In this document: positions 11,536-24,482 of the stretch, piece by piece
Layout of the letters: each line of letters starts with the position of its first letter
Numbering within the stretch: the stretch's first letter is position 1
Assembly: GCA_951230915.1 (NCBI GenBank)
Contig: OX579637.1
Location: 372,001 to 436,000 of the forward strand
DNA length: 64,000 bases
Origin: Antitrichia curtipendula
Taxonomy: Eukaryota > Streptophyta > Bryopsida > Hypnales > Leucodontaceae
Direction: 5' to 3'
The notes under the pieces: model-generated
The model's database searches: none
Told to the model about the DNA's origin: nothing
The model's input: the letters and a program-made list of their open reading frames with translations, nothing else
Made by a program: the position numbers and the translations under genes

Positions 11536-13367
11536 AGTTTGTACAGACAATGCAGCAAACATGTTGGCCGTTGGCGCTTTGTTACTTCGTAGATTTCCAC
11601 ACATATATTTTCAAGGTTGTTCAGTACATGCACTTGACCTTCTACTTGAAGATTGGGGAAAGTAGGATCGGGAAATAAGTATGGTCAAAAAGGCAAAGTT
11701 AACTATGAAATACATATGCACGCATCACATGCCACTTGCAATTTTTTGGCGACATTCTCCTAATCACGTTTTGAAAAATCCCGCTCAAACACGCTTTGCG
11801 ACTATGTTTCTCATGATCGAGCGTTTGGTGGAGGTGAGGAAAGCGGTAGAATTGACGATCCACGGTGCGCAATGGAATGAGTACACAAGGAAATTGACAT
11901 CAATTCAAAAGCAAAAAAAGGATAACAATGTGCAACGATATGTGCAAAATGATGAATTTTGGAGGAGATGTTTGAATTTTGTGTACATAGTCCAGCTCGT
12001 ATTGGTTGCTCTTTGGGAGTTTGATAGCAAGCACCCGTACATGGACAAGCATGGCTTGTGATGAAAATGGTGGAAAAACATGTTTTATCTTTGGGGGATC
12101 CACCATTTTCATTGGAACGACGGTATGCAATTCCCGCCATCGATGATTTCTACAAGCGTTGGAACATGCTTAGGATAGATCTGCATTACGCAAGGGCTCT
12201 ATTGAATCCTTTTTTGCTTAACGAAGTCATGCTAATGGATGATGATGAAGCAGGAGAAGCCATATTGAGAGTGTTGTGCAAATTGGCAATTGGAGATCAA
12301 GCATTTGCTTCTGCTTTGTCTGAGTACCAAGCATTTCAAGCCTCACGAATTGTGGGACCTTCTCGAAGTCGGTGCTCGTACACTTGCACCAATTGTCAAA
12401 AAGATCCTCGCACAAGTGTGTTCTGCATCGTTGTGTGAGCACAATTGGAACATGTATTCATTTGTCCATAACAAATCCCGCAACAAATTGACATTAAAGC
12501 ATGCTGAGGAATTGGTTTACATTTATACCAATTCCAAGACTCTTTGAGAGAGGGCTGCAGAAAATCCGACAAGGTGGTACAACAAGAACATGATGTCAGA
12601 AGATTCCATGACAGATGAGCTTGATGGGCTAGACCGTGGTTTGGTTCTCTCTGACCCCAATGATGATGATTCAGATGATAGTTCCAATGATGGTGATGAT
12701 CCTCTGTTTGATAGATTTGGTGGGGCGAAAAGAGTCCGTCCTCTAATTGATGCATCCATATTTGACTTTGAAGAGGGGGATAATAATAACAATGACCACA
12801 AGGGACATGAAAGAAGTCCACCACAAATGCCACAAACGTGGAATGTTGGACCAAGTGGGGGAAATACAAATGAGGACGTTGTGGCACCAAGACCACTAAG
12901 TCCAGACCCTATGGATGTACAAGTTGATGCCACAATAGAAAGAGATGGTGTTGACGTTCAAAGAGGCCGTAAACAAGACGTAGTAGTACCACAGTCTTTG
13001 CCTATGAGAAGCCCTCGTGGAGAAGGATCCCCTCATAGTGGAGAATTAGATATGCCCCCTCTAAATCAAGCCTCGGTTGCACTACAACGTCAAATGCCAG
13101 TATTGGATAATCCACAAATCCAAAGTTCATCAAGGCCGTCTAGTTCCGAAGTTCGTCCACGAACCAACTTCATCGATAGGTACACGATTGGCTAGCATCG
13201 GCCGGACTTTGAATGTGTCAGAGCGTACAACTTCAACCCAAACTTCATTGTGCCCGCCTGCACGTTCTAATACTCAATCTAAGCGTCCACGATAAGAAGG
13301 TACTACCAGTGAACGTGTGAGTAGGAGAACACGTAGAAGGCTGAGGAGGAAAGAAGCAGTAACCTAA
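11536..13367 (+). pseudogene. hAT-family transposase, decayed copy 2 (5' truncated)
   Basis: It begins inside the DUF659 core (QVCTDNAAN, then YFQGCSVHALDLLLEDWGK). It continues through the helical region (THHMPLAIFWRH, DLHYARALLNPFLL) to the dimerisation motif (CEHNWNMYSFVHNK, EELVYIYTNSKTL). The acidic tail follows, and then a basic NLS-like tail ending near 13367. Defects are TAG at 11663-11665, a frameshift near 12058, a second near 12290, TGA at 12546-12548 and a third frameshift near 13170. The first half is missing because LTR-like copy B adjoins at 11535. It is a relative of copy 1 at 639-3845 but clearly diverged, so the two are not a recent duplication. Confidence 0.85.
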
Positions 13368-13970
13368 CCATTTTAAAAAGAAGTTATGCTAGGAGGGCCC
13401 AATACAGATGGTGTTATGGACGCAACGGGCCAACGAACTCTTCGAACGTTGTCTTCTATAGTTTGTCCACAGCAAAACTGCAATTCAAATGCGTCCAGTG
13501 AAAGTTGTAGTGCAACATCCAATGATGATGGTGAATCCATTGGTGGTACTATAGGTGAAGATGGTAAGGTTCCAGGAGATAGTGATTATAGGGTGCCTTG
13601 ACAAGGTCCACTTACCGGAGTTGGTGGTAATCAACCAACTACAGAAGAAGCAGATGCAAACATTTATGTGCGCAATCTTAGGCATAGAAGACGTTGAGAG
13701 TTTTTTAAAAGACAATAGTGTCTTCATGTTTCCAAATGCAATGGTTTTTCACTTTTTCCGGTTTTGAGGCTCATTACCTTGCATATTAATATATTATATT
13801 TAGCATTAATAAATATTTCTTTTGTTCCTTTCATTCTTGTAAAGGATACAATATTACAATTAGGAAATTTCTACCCTTCAATGTGTATATGAGACATACC
13901 TTCTGGAATGGCAATTGGACATCTTTGGAATTATTGTGTTTTGATTCCATCTTGAAACTATTAACTCCTA
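13368..13970. other. spacer with a weak short ORF, no gene assigned
   Basis: An open stretch at 13386-13601 (Ser/Asn-rich, 71 codons) could be tail sequence of the hAT element, but it has no recognisable domain. The rest is AT-rich. Confidence 0.4.
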
Positions 13971-14631
13971 CATTTCCAACTCCCAAGGTCATTACACTAT
14001 CCACAAAACACTCAAAACTATCATTTTTGTTGCATTTCCCTCAAAATATTAAAAAAAATGTTTTTCACAAAATCTAACCGTAAGATCTTGTACTTCACTT
14101 GTTTTTTATTGCGTGGTAAAAATTTCATGAAGTTTGACCATGTAGATTGAAAGATATTAGCATTCGGAGTTGAAACAAAAGGATTTTTGAATGCTGTCTT
14201 TGCAATTTTAGATTTACTTTGGCCGTGATTTGTGGAATTTTTTGGCACTATTGATTTTGAATTGAAATTTTTTTAATGTAATGAATCGAGTTGAAAATAT
14301 AGGAAAAAAATTTGAAGAAAAATATACTTCATTCTCATTCTTTAAAAAATTGATAAGTAGAAGTATAGAATTGTCAACTGTAGAGGTTGGTAGGCTTGAG
14401 ATTGAGTAGAGCCTTTAATTGTTAATAATTTAGTTATAGAATTAAGAAGTGCCAATTCCAATTGAAGTAACGGGTGTAATGTTATAATAAATAATCTACA
14501 CCTTATGACGATATTTTCTTGCGAAAATAGTGAAAGCTGAGTTAAAAAGACTTCAAAGTGTCATTGAAGTACAAATTAAATATTCCATAACTATATTGTC
14601 AAACTAAAACTCCTCATCACTTTTATCTCAA

Positions 14632-15588
14632 TAACCCCCTAAAGGACCAAACTACGTATTTTGGCAACATAGCGATTTTGGACAGCTCACTACAAATGGA
14701 GTTTTTAATTTTTTTGCTTTGAAATTTTCACGCAACATGTGCCCTGGCAGGGGTAGCTTCAAGGCCTAATAATTTTCATAGCTTTTGCCTACACAGTTTA
14801 AAAGTTATGGTATGATATATTGTTTTCTTTGCTGGGCGGGCAGCTCGGGCAGACCCTAAAACATCTTCAAAAATCACATTTTTGAAAAAGTTAAATTTAA
14901 AATTGATTCTCTGGATTTTTATATATATGAAAAGCTTTGAATCATTCCATTTGGATTAATGAAACGAAAGTTATGGGAGTTTAGGGTTTGTGAGTAGTTT
15001 ATAAATAGTTTAGGATTCTCTAGTCTAAAATAAACTTTGAAGCTCTTTATTCATTAAAATTTGAAATATTTTGGATAAGAAATTTAAGAAAGGGATGTGG
15101 CTTGTTTATCACAACATTTCAACCATTGGGATTGGAAACTTTCAATTCCATAAATAAATTACTAACAATTTAGTATTTGGAATCATTCAATCGTTCTTTG
15201 TACTCACTATTTTTTTCCTATATGTTCTACAACTCCAATTGATCTGAAAATTTTGTAGCATTTAGCCAACTTGACTTGAAGAATGAATTTAAAGAGTAAC
15301 CACCATTTTGAACATTTTTTGATACAGATATGACCATCTGAAGTGCAGCTGCCTGGTTTTTCGCGAGGACCCCAAATGGGGTTTTGTCAATTCAAATGCT
15401 AATATCTTACAATCCACATGGTGGAAATTTCTTTATTTTTTTTTACATCTAATCAAACAAGTTTACTACAAGGTCATACGGTTACATGAGTCCAAAAAAA
15501 GTTTTTTTGGGAATATTTGGTACTTGTAGTAGAAATGGCAGTTTTGAGTGCTTTTTGCAGGAAAAACACCATGGTCTTCTAGGGGTTA
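14632..15588. mobile_element. MITE-like element, TTAACCCCTAAAG-type termini
   Basis: The left end reads TAACCCCCTAAAGGACCA. The right end, on the opposite strand, reads TTAACCCCTAGAAGACCAT. The interior is AT-rich and non-coding. It shares internal words with the elements at 20158-21290 and 24483-25108, such as a TAACCGT-GATCTTGTAC-like block and a TTTGAGTG block near the right end. The region 13970-14260 holds similar sequence in reverse, so copies are nested. The target duplication is unclear. Confidence 0.45.
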
Positions 15589-16000
15589 ATCAAAATGAAA
15601 TGATTTAAAATTTTCAAGGGGTTTTCGATAGAAAAAAGGAGGTTGGGCTTTAGAGCTAACAGTCTCTAATTTCAAATTATATTTGGCAATCCACATGACC
15701 ACATCAATTCATTCACTAATCACTATTGTATAAATGGGTGGAATTAGGATTTGTAGGCAACACAAAAAAAGTAGCACAAAACCATTCATTTAAATAAAAA
15801 ATTGAAAGGAACTAAATAAAATTACACTCACTTGTTTAGATAATAAGTGTTTCATATAAGCCAAATTAGTACAAAATGGATTAAGGCCACAAAGCATGCT
15901 ACATTGGTACAGATGTCCTCAAGCCTATACCATAATAACCGCATGTGCTAAATAAACACTACTTTGGCAAATATAATACTATATTGTAATACACTATTAT
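15589..16000. other. AT-rich spacer, no gene seen
   Basis: This is non-coding sequence between a MITE-like element and the 3' end of the kinase-like pseudogene. I see no supported feature. Confidence 0.55.
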
Positions 16001-17638
16001 CTAGTCTTCATTTCCTGCCTGTTGGTCTTCAAGTTCTTGTTCTTTACATGACGTGCGGTAGCAATCCACGGGTGGTGTCCAAAACGTCGGAGCACCACTT
16101 AGTCGTTTCACGGCATATGTCACCGAGCGTCGTTGTAGTGGCTCTACCATGCACAAATCACCCAGTGTTGCTTGAAACATATCAAATGCCATATGGTCAG
16201 GAATCATCTCTTAATTTACACGATCTTTTTTCCACACCTTCATAGCCAATTTCCCTATGGAGCATCCGTCCGTGTGTATACTAACACACGATGGCTTCAC
16301 CATGCGATTTGGAGATGATGAAGTTCCAGTCTGACTAGTCAAGTACATCAACTCTGGAGCCACCCACCAACGTTTCGCTTGGGTGGTTTGCAACTTCCTT
16401 GGACAATTGAAATGGTAAAGAGAAGGGATTTCTTCGTTGATGCGGCTACCGATTCCCCAATCACATAGGCCAATCCACACAGTTCTTCCATCATCGTTTG
16501 GAAAGTGGAGCATAATGTTCTCCGGTGTGATGTTGTTGTGCAATACAGAGCACTGCTGCACTACATCCACCATACAAATCATCGCCCACGCAAGTTCGGT
16601 GCGCTTGCATCTATATGCCATGAGTCGTTTGGCTTCTTGCATTGTTTGAGGAGTTGCATAGTAAGCCAATTCCCCAATTTCATCTGGATCTTGATTCTTC
16701 TCATCAAGTGTAAACATGGCATCAAGAGTACCTCCATTCCACCATTGAGAATAGCATTCCATGGTCATGTCATTCATAGCAAAGAATTTAATGACCTCTA
16801 GATGATCGCATGGACAGACCAATGCCTCAATAGACAACTTCTCCCTTGACTTCTTCAATTGATCAACATGCAAGGCTGACTTCCCAGCTAATTCCATCTT
16901 CTTGAGAATATGTTTTGAATTTTGAAGACAAACCTTGCGCACCCTTCTGTTCCCCCCTTGTTTGGTATGGCCGGACAAAAGAACCATCACCACTCCTCTT
17001 GCAACCACTTGACCAAACACCAAGTTTTGACTTCGTTGAAACCACAGAGCAGAATGGACGTTGTGTAAAGATAGTGGTCGCATTGCGTCATGCCACCAAT
17101 ACACCTTCTTGTGCAACAAATTCAATGCTTGTTGCCTGGGCACTACACTCCTTTGAAAGCCTTTTAGTTTTTCCGCAACTTGGGCAAGGTTGAAGACACA
17201 CGTTTGCACTTGTGCATCCAACCAACGAGTGAATTCTTCCTTTGTGCGGTCTTCCAGCCACTCATCTTTGCTCATTATTGTCCAAAACATGTGGTTCAAC
17301 TTGGCTTTAATGGCATCTACGCCCTGTGCTCCGCGTGCTACATATGTTGTGTTCAATTGTCCAATCGAATACTACTCCCAAAAATCCAATGCCACTTCGT
17401 GCAATTTGCATGTTGCAACCTTGCTTGGCCACTTCTCCGGATTTGCGGCTTTGCGCTTCTTTTGTTGTTTTTTCTTTCCCTTCGACGACTCTCGAACAGC
17501 CACAACGTTGTCCCCTTCTGCAACTACAGCCTTTGAAACGCAATCTGTTGATTCCGGAGATGGTTCGGAATTTGATGCCTCTCCAACCCCTGTAAACCAT
17601 TCATCAACCTTCTTCTTTGAGAAATCACGACCAGCCAT
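16001..17638 (-). pseudogene. kinase-like (pseudokinase) protein, broken
   Basis: One frame of about 545 codons runs from ATG at 17638 to 16001, with stops at 17372-17374 and just above 16210. The N-terminal part is basic (KGKKKQQKKRKAA) and NLS-like. The C-terminal half looks like a protein kinase. It has a catalytic-loop relative HNNITPENIML at 16508-16540, a CDWGIG in place of the DFG motif at 16442-16470, an APELMY motif matching APE, and a helix resembling D-x-SIGKLAMKVW. The catalytic-loop Asp and Lys are Asn and Thr, so the protein would not be expected to phosphorylate by the normal mechanism. A glycine-rich loop is not evident. Array A4 lies 215 bp upstream. Like its RING neighbours, it may be transposon cargo. 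The kinase fold is likely; its function is unknown. Confidence 0.65.
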
Positions 17639-17854
17639 CGAGACAGAAACAAATAATCAAAATGGGTCAAGGAATTAGGGTTTCGGGTTCCACAATGTTA
17701 AAAACCGCCCCCCTTATTCCTCAAATCAGCCTCTAATCAAGCACCCACACTCCCAAGCAAGGACTGAAACCAAATTAGGACATGAGAGCATCGTCAGAGC
17801 AGGAGAGACTGGTTAGGGAAGTTAATCAAAATTGCACTATATACCCATTTCGAA

Positions 17855-18190
17855 GGACGGGGAGGCCGTCGAGGGGACGGATAGGCCGTCCAGATGACGG
17901 ACAGGCCGTCGTGGGGCGTCCAGGGCTGTCGAGAGGATGGACACTGCGTCTTGGGGACGGACAGGCCGTCGAGCAGCGTCCAGAGCCGTCGAGGGGACGA
18001 ACATTGCATCCAAGGGACAGACAGGCCGTGGTGGGGCGTTTAGGGTCGTCAAGGGGACGGATAATGCATCTAGGGGACGGATAGGCCGTCGAGCGATGTC
18101 CAGGACCGTCGAGGGGACAAACATTGCGTCCAGGGGACGGACAAGGTGTTCAGCGGACGAGAAGGCCGTCGAGCGTGCCGTCCAAAACAG
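17855..18190. repeat. GGACGG/GGCCGTC array A4
   Basis: This is a minisatellite built from GGACGGACAGGCCGTCGAG-like units of about 30 bp that pair up into longer units. It lies just upstream of the kinase-like gene and resembles array A5 at 21330-21640 more than A1-A3. Confidence 0.7.
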
Positions 18191-18815
18191 TGGAGGAAGC
18201 CCCTAATTTGAATTAAGGTAAACCAGCCTATTCCCGCCAGCTTCCTATTTCCAACATCTTACTTTTGGCCCCATTACCACCCTGAAACTCATCTAAGTCC
18301 ATATATTTTTCTGACAAAATGAGTTCATTAATTTCAGCTTGGGTAACGTGTCTACCATTGATTGGTAGATATCCAAGTACTCATAGATACAATCTATGGC
18401 GGTAATAGGTTGTTGATCTGACTTTTATAAATTAATCCATAGGCGGATTTGTAATTTCAGGACTGTCAACTTCAACAATTCATAGAAACTTCAATTTTCA
18501 TCAGAAAACTATAATTCCACTTGGGTTTGATTTGTGAAACATGCATACACCTTTGAAAAATAGGTGACCCCATTGAAGTTGACTCCAACATAGTCAGATT
18601 GCGAATCAGGGTGGTAATAGGCTTGTCTACCTTAATGCTGAATCCTTGTTTGTGGGATTATTCATTTATCTCGTTTGCCATTCTCGGACTTGTCAGGTCT
18701 AGGGGGGGTGAATTTTGCAATACTACATTAATCTACGGTGGCAGGAATTTTTGGAGTACTAATTCAATTTTCATGTTTGTTTCAATTATTGGACAAATAA
18801 ATACCAATTATTATT
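18191..18815. other. spacer, no gene seen
   Basis: This AT-rich sequence lies between array A4 and the inverted-repeat element at 18816. I see no domain or terminal repeat. Confidence 0.55.
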
Positions 18816-19940
18816 TGCACCTTTAAAATTAAAAAGATAATGGGGAGTGCATGGTTTGGTCACTTGGTGGCCCTTTAATGTGCAACCTTAGAATCAAAAA
18901 AGAAATTGTGGAATGCATGACTTTATTTGAACAATTTGTTCTAACACCATTGGAATCAAAAAGAAATTCTAGAGTGCATGATTTTATTTCAATTTGTTCT
19001 AACACCTTTCAAGATACAAAAAGAAATTGTAGAGTGCATGATTTTATTTCAATTTGTTCTAACACCTTTCAAGATACAAAAAGAAATTGTGGAGTGCATG
19101 GTTGGGTGGCCTTTTGTTAAACATGGAATCCCTTCATTGTTTTTTTCTTTTTTCTTAATCCAATCCTCTCTTATTTGCTTAAGTTACATACTTACATAAA
19201 CTTTCCCGAGATCAAATTGTGAATAGTCACAAAATTGCAACAAAAAGAAGGGTTTAGGGTTTAGGATTTAGCGTTAACTTCAAAACTTAAGTTGGAGTGA
19301 AAGCTAGAGTAGAAGACCTTCATTTTTTTAGTTGGGATCAAAAGTGCAAAACTCGGCTGAAATGTAGACTTTGAATTAAAAAATTAATAGCTTGAGGAAT
19401 TAAATTCAAAGTTTTAAAAAATATATTGAAGACCAAAAAAATTTCATAACAATATGTCAATATCTTTAAAACATTCTTTGATATAGGTAGGTTTAAAATG
19501 CTAAATTGTTAGGTGCTCTTACATGAAAGAATGGAATTGAAATACAATAATTCCAAAGGTGAAATTAATCCACAAGAAATTTGAAAATTCATTTGCATTC
19601 AAATTTGAGCCCTAATGCCCTACAAATAATTTTAGGCGTTAAGAGATGCTTTAATTGCCGGAACACATACATTGTCCACAACTTTCTCATTATAGGTGCA
19701 AACAGAATGAATCAAATGTTCACATGTACGTAAAAGTATAATTTTCTAAGACAAAAATTAAGAAGTTCTGAATTTAAGCTTCTGTGATTTTTTCCTATGT
19801 TTCTCCCTTTATTTACGTGCAATTGAGTAGAATTCCATTCTAAATGAGAAATAAGTCTGGTTCAAAGCATTTGAATGTTATTTTACAAAGGGCCACCAAA
19901 CCATGCACTCTACAATTTCTTTTTTGATTTTATGGGTGCA
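18816..19940. mobile_element. inverted-repeat element with internal 60-bp tandem repeat
   Basis: Left-end sequence (TGCACC, then GAGTGCATGGTTTGGT and GGTGGCCCTTT) reappears inverted at 19885-19940. This gives imperfect terminal repeats of about 60 bp around an AT-rich non-coding core. Just inside the left end, a 60-bp unit is repeated about three times (18897-19095), with two units nearly identical. It is probably a MITE. The target duplication was not resolved. Confidence 0.5.
18897..19095 (+). repeat. 60-bp tandem repeat, about 3.3 copies
   Basis: The unit contains AAAAAGAAATTGTAGAGTGC and TTCTAACACCTTTCAAGAT. The copies at about 18958-19017 and 19018-19077 differ at only a few positions, while the first copy is more diverged. 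Confidence 0.8.
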
Positions 19941-20157
19941 ATGTAGTCTTCCCCAAAATGAGTCAAGGAAAACCATAAAATATTACCTTTTCCTTTTATG
20001 TTTTTTTCTCAAAATGGTACATTGAGTATATTAACTCTACATTTTTGTGATATATATGTTTTTTTGGATATTTGACAAATTATAATGCAACAATCCACTA
20101 AGTACTACAGCTTTTTCTTAGGGATTGATTATTATGTAGTACCTTATGTAGTTATGT

Positions 20158-21290
20158 TTAACCCCTAAAGTCCCATGACTCCCATGGCCTCTATTCCATC
20201 CAAAATCACTCAAATTTGCCAATTCTATCGCTAATATATCAAAAATCAAATTTAATGTACTTTTTTGCATTTCTAATAGAGTAATGGTAGGATCTTGTAC
20301 AAGAGTAGTATAAGAATGTATAGACGAAATTTCACAAACATCGACTATGTAGATTGCAAGATATTTGCATTTAATCTGAAAAGATCCATTGTCTCTACGG
20401 GGGCCAAAATGGACTTTGGGCAAGCTCTTACGGTCTCAATATTTATCATAACTTACTGCCTTTCTTGTGAAGATAGAAAAAAACATTAGCTTTCAATAAA
20501 TACAATTTTTATTTCAATCCGAGCCCATGAGCAAAAGTTATGGTACAAAAAGCCCTTTTTTTAGTTTAACGGGCAGAAAAAAACCTTCAAAAAAACTAGA
20601 AGTAAAAAATTCTCCGGATTTGTTTTGTATAGAATATACTTTTGTGTAAATGGAAAGCTTTGATTCATGACATCTGGATTTGTTATGTGAAAGTTATGGA
20701 CAATCTTGTTTTTCGGGCAATTAGAGCATCTTCTTGAAAAAATAACTTGTTGGATTCATTTTTGACCTCAATTGTCACAATTTTCCCCCAAAAATAGATT
20801 TACAAGGTTGAGATCTCTTGCTAGAAGTCTCGAACAATCCCACCATTGAAATTAGTGTATTTCAATTCCATCTTAGACAAATTAACAATTTTGATTTTCC
20901 TTAAATCTTGAACCTAGTTCTACTTAATAATTTTTCAATGAGTGAAAGCTAAGTGTATTTTTTTGGAATTTTTTTCCTAGACTCTCCACTCAAATCTTTA
21001 TTATTTAAAATTAGTATTTTTGGATCTGTAGAGCAATAATTCTAAGTTATGAAGGTTCAAAGTCCAAAAATGTAGTTGAGTAAGGTGCAAAAGAACTTGT
21101 TTCCTTCACCCTAAACGCAAATATCTTGCAATCTACGCAGTCTTCCACAAATTCTTATACTAGGCTAGTACAAGATCCTACGGTTAGATATGCAAAAAAA
21201 AAAATTTCTTCAACTTTTTGTTCTTTGCTATCAAAATGGCCGTTTAGAGTGTTTTTTCATGGAAAATAGGCCTTGGCACTTTAGGTTTAA
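20158..21290. mobile_element. MITE-like element, TTAACCCCTAAAGTCCCATG terminus
   Basis: The left end reads TTAACCCCTAAAGTCCCATG. The right end, inverted, reads TTAAACCTAAAGTGCCAAGG. The core is AT-rich and non-coding. Both halves carry the word TAGGATCTTGTAC (right copy inverted), so the element is partly palindromic over a longer range. It is a relative of 14632-15588. Confidence 0.5.
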
Positions 21291-21329
21291 TTGGTACCTC
21301 AACGATCATTAGGTCCAGAGCTAATTCAA

Positions 21330-21780
21330 GCCATCCAGGGGGACGGACTTTTCGTCGAAGTCGATGGATAGACCCTAAACCGCTAATCCTAGCCGTCGAG
21401 ATGGACGGATAGGCCGTCGAGGTGGACGGACAGGCCATTGAGTGGACGGACAGGCCGTCAATGTCAACATCCAGGCCGTGGAGGTGGACAGACCGGCCGT
21501 TGAGAGGACGGGCAGGTTGTCGATGTTGACGTCCATGCCGTGGAGGTAGACGGACCGGATGTCAAGAGGACGAGCAGACTGTCGAGAAGAAGGGCAAGTC
21601 GTGCACGCGTCCGTCCAGCATCTGTCCTATTTGCGGATGGAGGTATGATGACCTGCCAAACTTGTTGACGGCGCCTCGATCCTGGTTACGGCTCCCCAAA
21701 GCTGTGGCAAACCTCAGTCGACGATTTGATCGTCGATCTTCGGGCCGTCGTACGCACTGGACGGTCTGGATGTGGCCCAT
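21330..21780. repeat. GGACGG/GGCCGTC array A5
   Basis: Repeats of GACGGACAGGCCGTCGAGG type fade out toward 21780. The array lies just upstream of RING-finger copy 2, and its units resemble those of array A4. Confidence 0.65.
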
Positions 21781-22046
21781 TTATTGTGATTTGATGTGTA
21801 TTACACCCCCTAATTGGTTTGGTAATTGGGGGTATAAGTGCTGTTTTGGCAGGCCGTTGACCTTGCTTTTTCTCTTGAGTCGCTCTGTCCTAGCTTGAAA
21901 AAGCTTTGCATTGCAATTTGAGAAAAAGTGTTATATATTTGGCATTTGTTTTGGCACATTTCAGCTACCTTCATGCAACAGAAGGCAAAGCAATTTGTCA
22001 TTGTATTCGCATACAGATTGTGTGTAGCATTGTGCAGGTATCAAGA

Positions 22047-24182
22047 ATGGACGCAGAGGGTGGAACAGGTTCAGGACATGGAGGTGAGTAAAAAGAAGAA
22101 GGGGAATAGGGCAACCTTGGATTGTGGCACGTTCAATGCCTCCAAGATTTTGGCAAATCTTAGGTGGATGCAAGCGGATGATCCGTGGACAAGAGGGACA
22201 TGTTGGACATATGTAGATTGGGCCCACATCAACCGCCATTGGCCACAGGAACGGTACGAGGTGCATGTGAAATCTGGCGTGGTAAATTTTGACCAATGCC
22301 AACATTCGGCCTTCAAGAAGTGGTTGATTGAAGTGGCATTGGCAATTTGGGGTCATAGATCCAAAAAAGATGGGACTCTTTCATTGTGCCAAATGGCATA
22401 TGCGGAGGTTTTTCTTAGAAAGGATGTGGATTGGACAACCTTCTTGTCCAAAAAACAGAATGGTCAATTGCCAAATAGACCTCGTCACATTCCACCAAAT
22501 CCTCAAGTGCCATTGGATGATTTATAGCATGTGCACGAGAACGTGCAAGAAGGAGCTCATCAACCAAGGATGGAATTGATGGAGGTAGAGGTTGAGATGG
22601 GCCCCGCCGCAAAACTTGACCAGCATAATCTAATTGGTGGAGTGGAAGCTGTTGGTGAGGAAGTGGTTTGTTTGCGCCAATTAGTCCAAACACTGCAAGT
22701 AGAAAAAGAAGAAGCAATACAACAACATGCTGCAGAGTTGGAAGGTCAAAGAGCAAGGATTCAGGCCCTTATGGATGAGAATGTAAGACTCGTCACACAT
22801 GAAGCCGACCTTGTAACGCGTGAAAGGCGGTTGAGCACAGAAATTCCACCACTAGATGTGGTAGTGGAACGTGCTACGTATGGTGCGGATGAAGACAGGC
22901 CAGGCCCGAGCAATACGAATGTGTTCACGATGCGGCCTTGAGCAGTTTTTCCAAGTGTAGAGGGTGGCACGTTGGATGCTATGCGTGCACGCGCTGAGCG
23001 AGTTGAAGCAGAGGTTGGAAATACAAAAGCTAGCATTGAAGAATTAACAAATTCCATGCGCGCTTTGGAACTTTGCACCAACAAAGTTGAGCAAGATGTG
23101 GCGGTTCTTACTTCAGCTCGAACAAACATGGAGAGGACTATGACCGAATTAAGTGCTTTGAATATGTGGTTGGTCCAAAATCCTCAAAAGGAGCAGACGC
23201 TGCTTTTACTGTGCAACTACAAGTTGGCATGTAGCTTAGCACTGAATGAGGCCCAATAAAAGCAACGTGAAGTGAAGAGAGTGGCTGCGGAATTCAATGA
23301 TGGAGATGAACGTTATTTTGGCTTGACCTCGTGGCCTTGGGTGCAGGAAATGTTCACTGGTGATCTGCCCCAACTAAACGAAAGTTCAAGCATTGATTGG
23401 AACCATTCTCCAGCCTTGGAATTCCAATATAATACCGAGCGCTACCGGTACGCGGATGTACTTTGTGATGGCACTAGGCCACTAGTGTGGCCTGCCGTTC
23501 CCGATTTTGTAAAAGCTGGAACGACATGTATTATATGCCAAGAACCATTTGGCCCCGAGGGTGGATGGAATCTTGGAACATGCAGACATTTATACCACCC
23601 CATGTGTCTCATTCCCACATGGTCACCAGAAAAAGATGTGCGCAATGCAAGGCTCCATTTCATCCACGACTCTACAAAATGTTTGGCCTCCAAGACCACA
23701 TGCCTACACATTATAAGCATAATGAAGAAAATTTACCGGGCCTCGCTAATACGGCACATTGGGGGAAAGACATGACGTGGCTTTGGAAGTGGGGCGGCAA
23801 CAATCGACACCTCCCCGCACAAACGGTCGCGGCCATACATTGGAAGAATGACGCCCACGTGATAGAGGTAATCAAGAGGGTGTTTGGAAGAGGTGATCCA
23901 GGGAATCAAATCTACTTTGCTCAAATGGCCAGTGGACATTGGGACATAGAACGCTCCATTTTTGTGCGTGCATCGCATCCACAGGACATATTGTTTAACT
24001 CTCATGGCGTGCCTGTTGGATTTGAGGGTGACTTGAGTTTTGACGACCAGATGAGTTACATTGAAGACAATACCTTCCATGAGGCTGCACTCGTGGATGA
24101 AATTTATTCCCACCTACACAATAGATACGACGAAGCCACACTTCAGCTTTTGAGGACTTTGCAATTGAGAGAAGAGTTGTAG
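22047..24182 (+). pseudogene. RING-finger/coiled-coil protein, copy 2 (broken)
   Basis: The start is ATG at 22047 (Gly-rich MDAEGGTG), with a 1-base shift near 22085. The N-terminal domain matches copy 1 (HWPQERYEV, YAEVFLRKDVDWTTF). A long coiled coil follows. A RING-H2-like finger lies at 23527-23648 (C-x2-C, CRHLYHPMC, CAQC), with a frameshift inside it. A C-terminal region of about 180 residues then runs to 24182 and includes GRGDPGNQIYFAQ and FDDQMSYIEDN. In-frame stops fall near 22525 (TAG), 22939 (TGA) and 23257 (TAA). Copy 1 shows only a partial counterpart of the final domain. It probably had an E3-type ubiquitin ligase role when intact, based on the RING only. Array A5 is upstream. 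Confidence 0.75.
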
Positions 24183-24482
24183 AGATTTTTGAAAAATAGC
24201 ATAGCACAAGGCATTGTAATAAAAAGAATAGAATAGATAGTTTTGAGTGAGAGAGTGTACAACTAGATAGATGTATAGATTTAAATACCGAAAGTAATAC
24301 AAAGCAAACATATGTAAAGGTTTACTAACCTTTGTTGGATTTATAAAACATTTACCTTTGTAATTTTCTCTCCACCTTGTGTATTCTTGCTTTGCCTTTG
24401 TCTATTGGCATTTTTGTAATAGTGTAGAAAAAACTTGTATACATAGATGGTAGGTAAGATAGTCTTCTATTTAATTTTTGGC
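24183..24482. other. spacer, no gene seen
   Basis: This AT-rich 3' flank of the RING-finger gene shows no supported feature. Confidence 0.5.

Noticed and set aside
17855..18190. Possible CRISPR-like array
   Set aside because: Units are contiguous and variable with no unique spacers, and the genome is eukaryotic; it is a minisatellite.
19250..19268. Short TTTAGGG-type telomere-like repeat
   Set aside because: Only two to three imperfect units in AT-rich DNA; too short to call an interstitial telomere.
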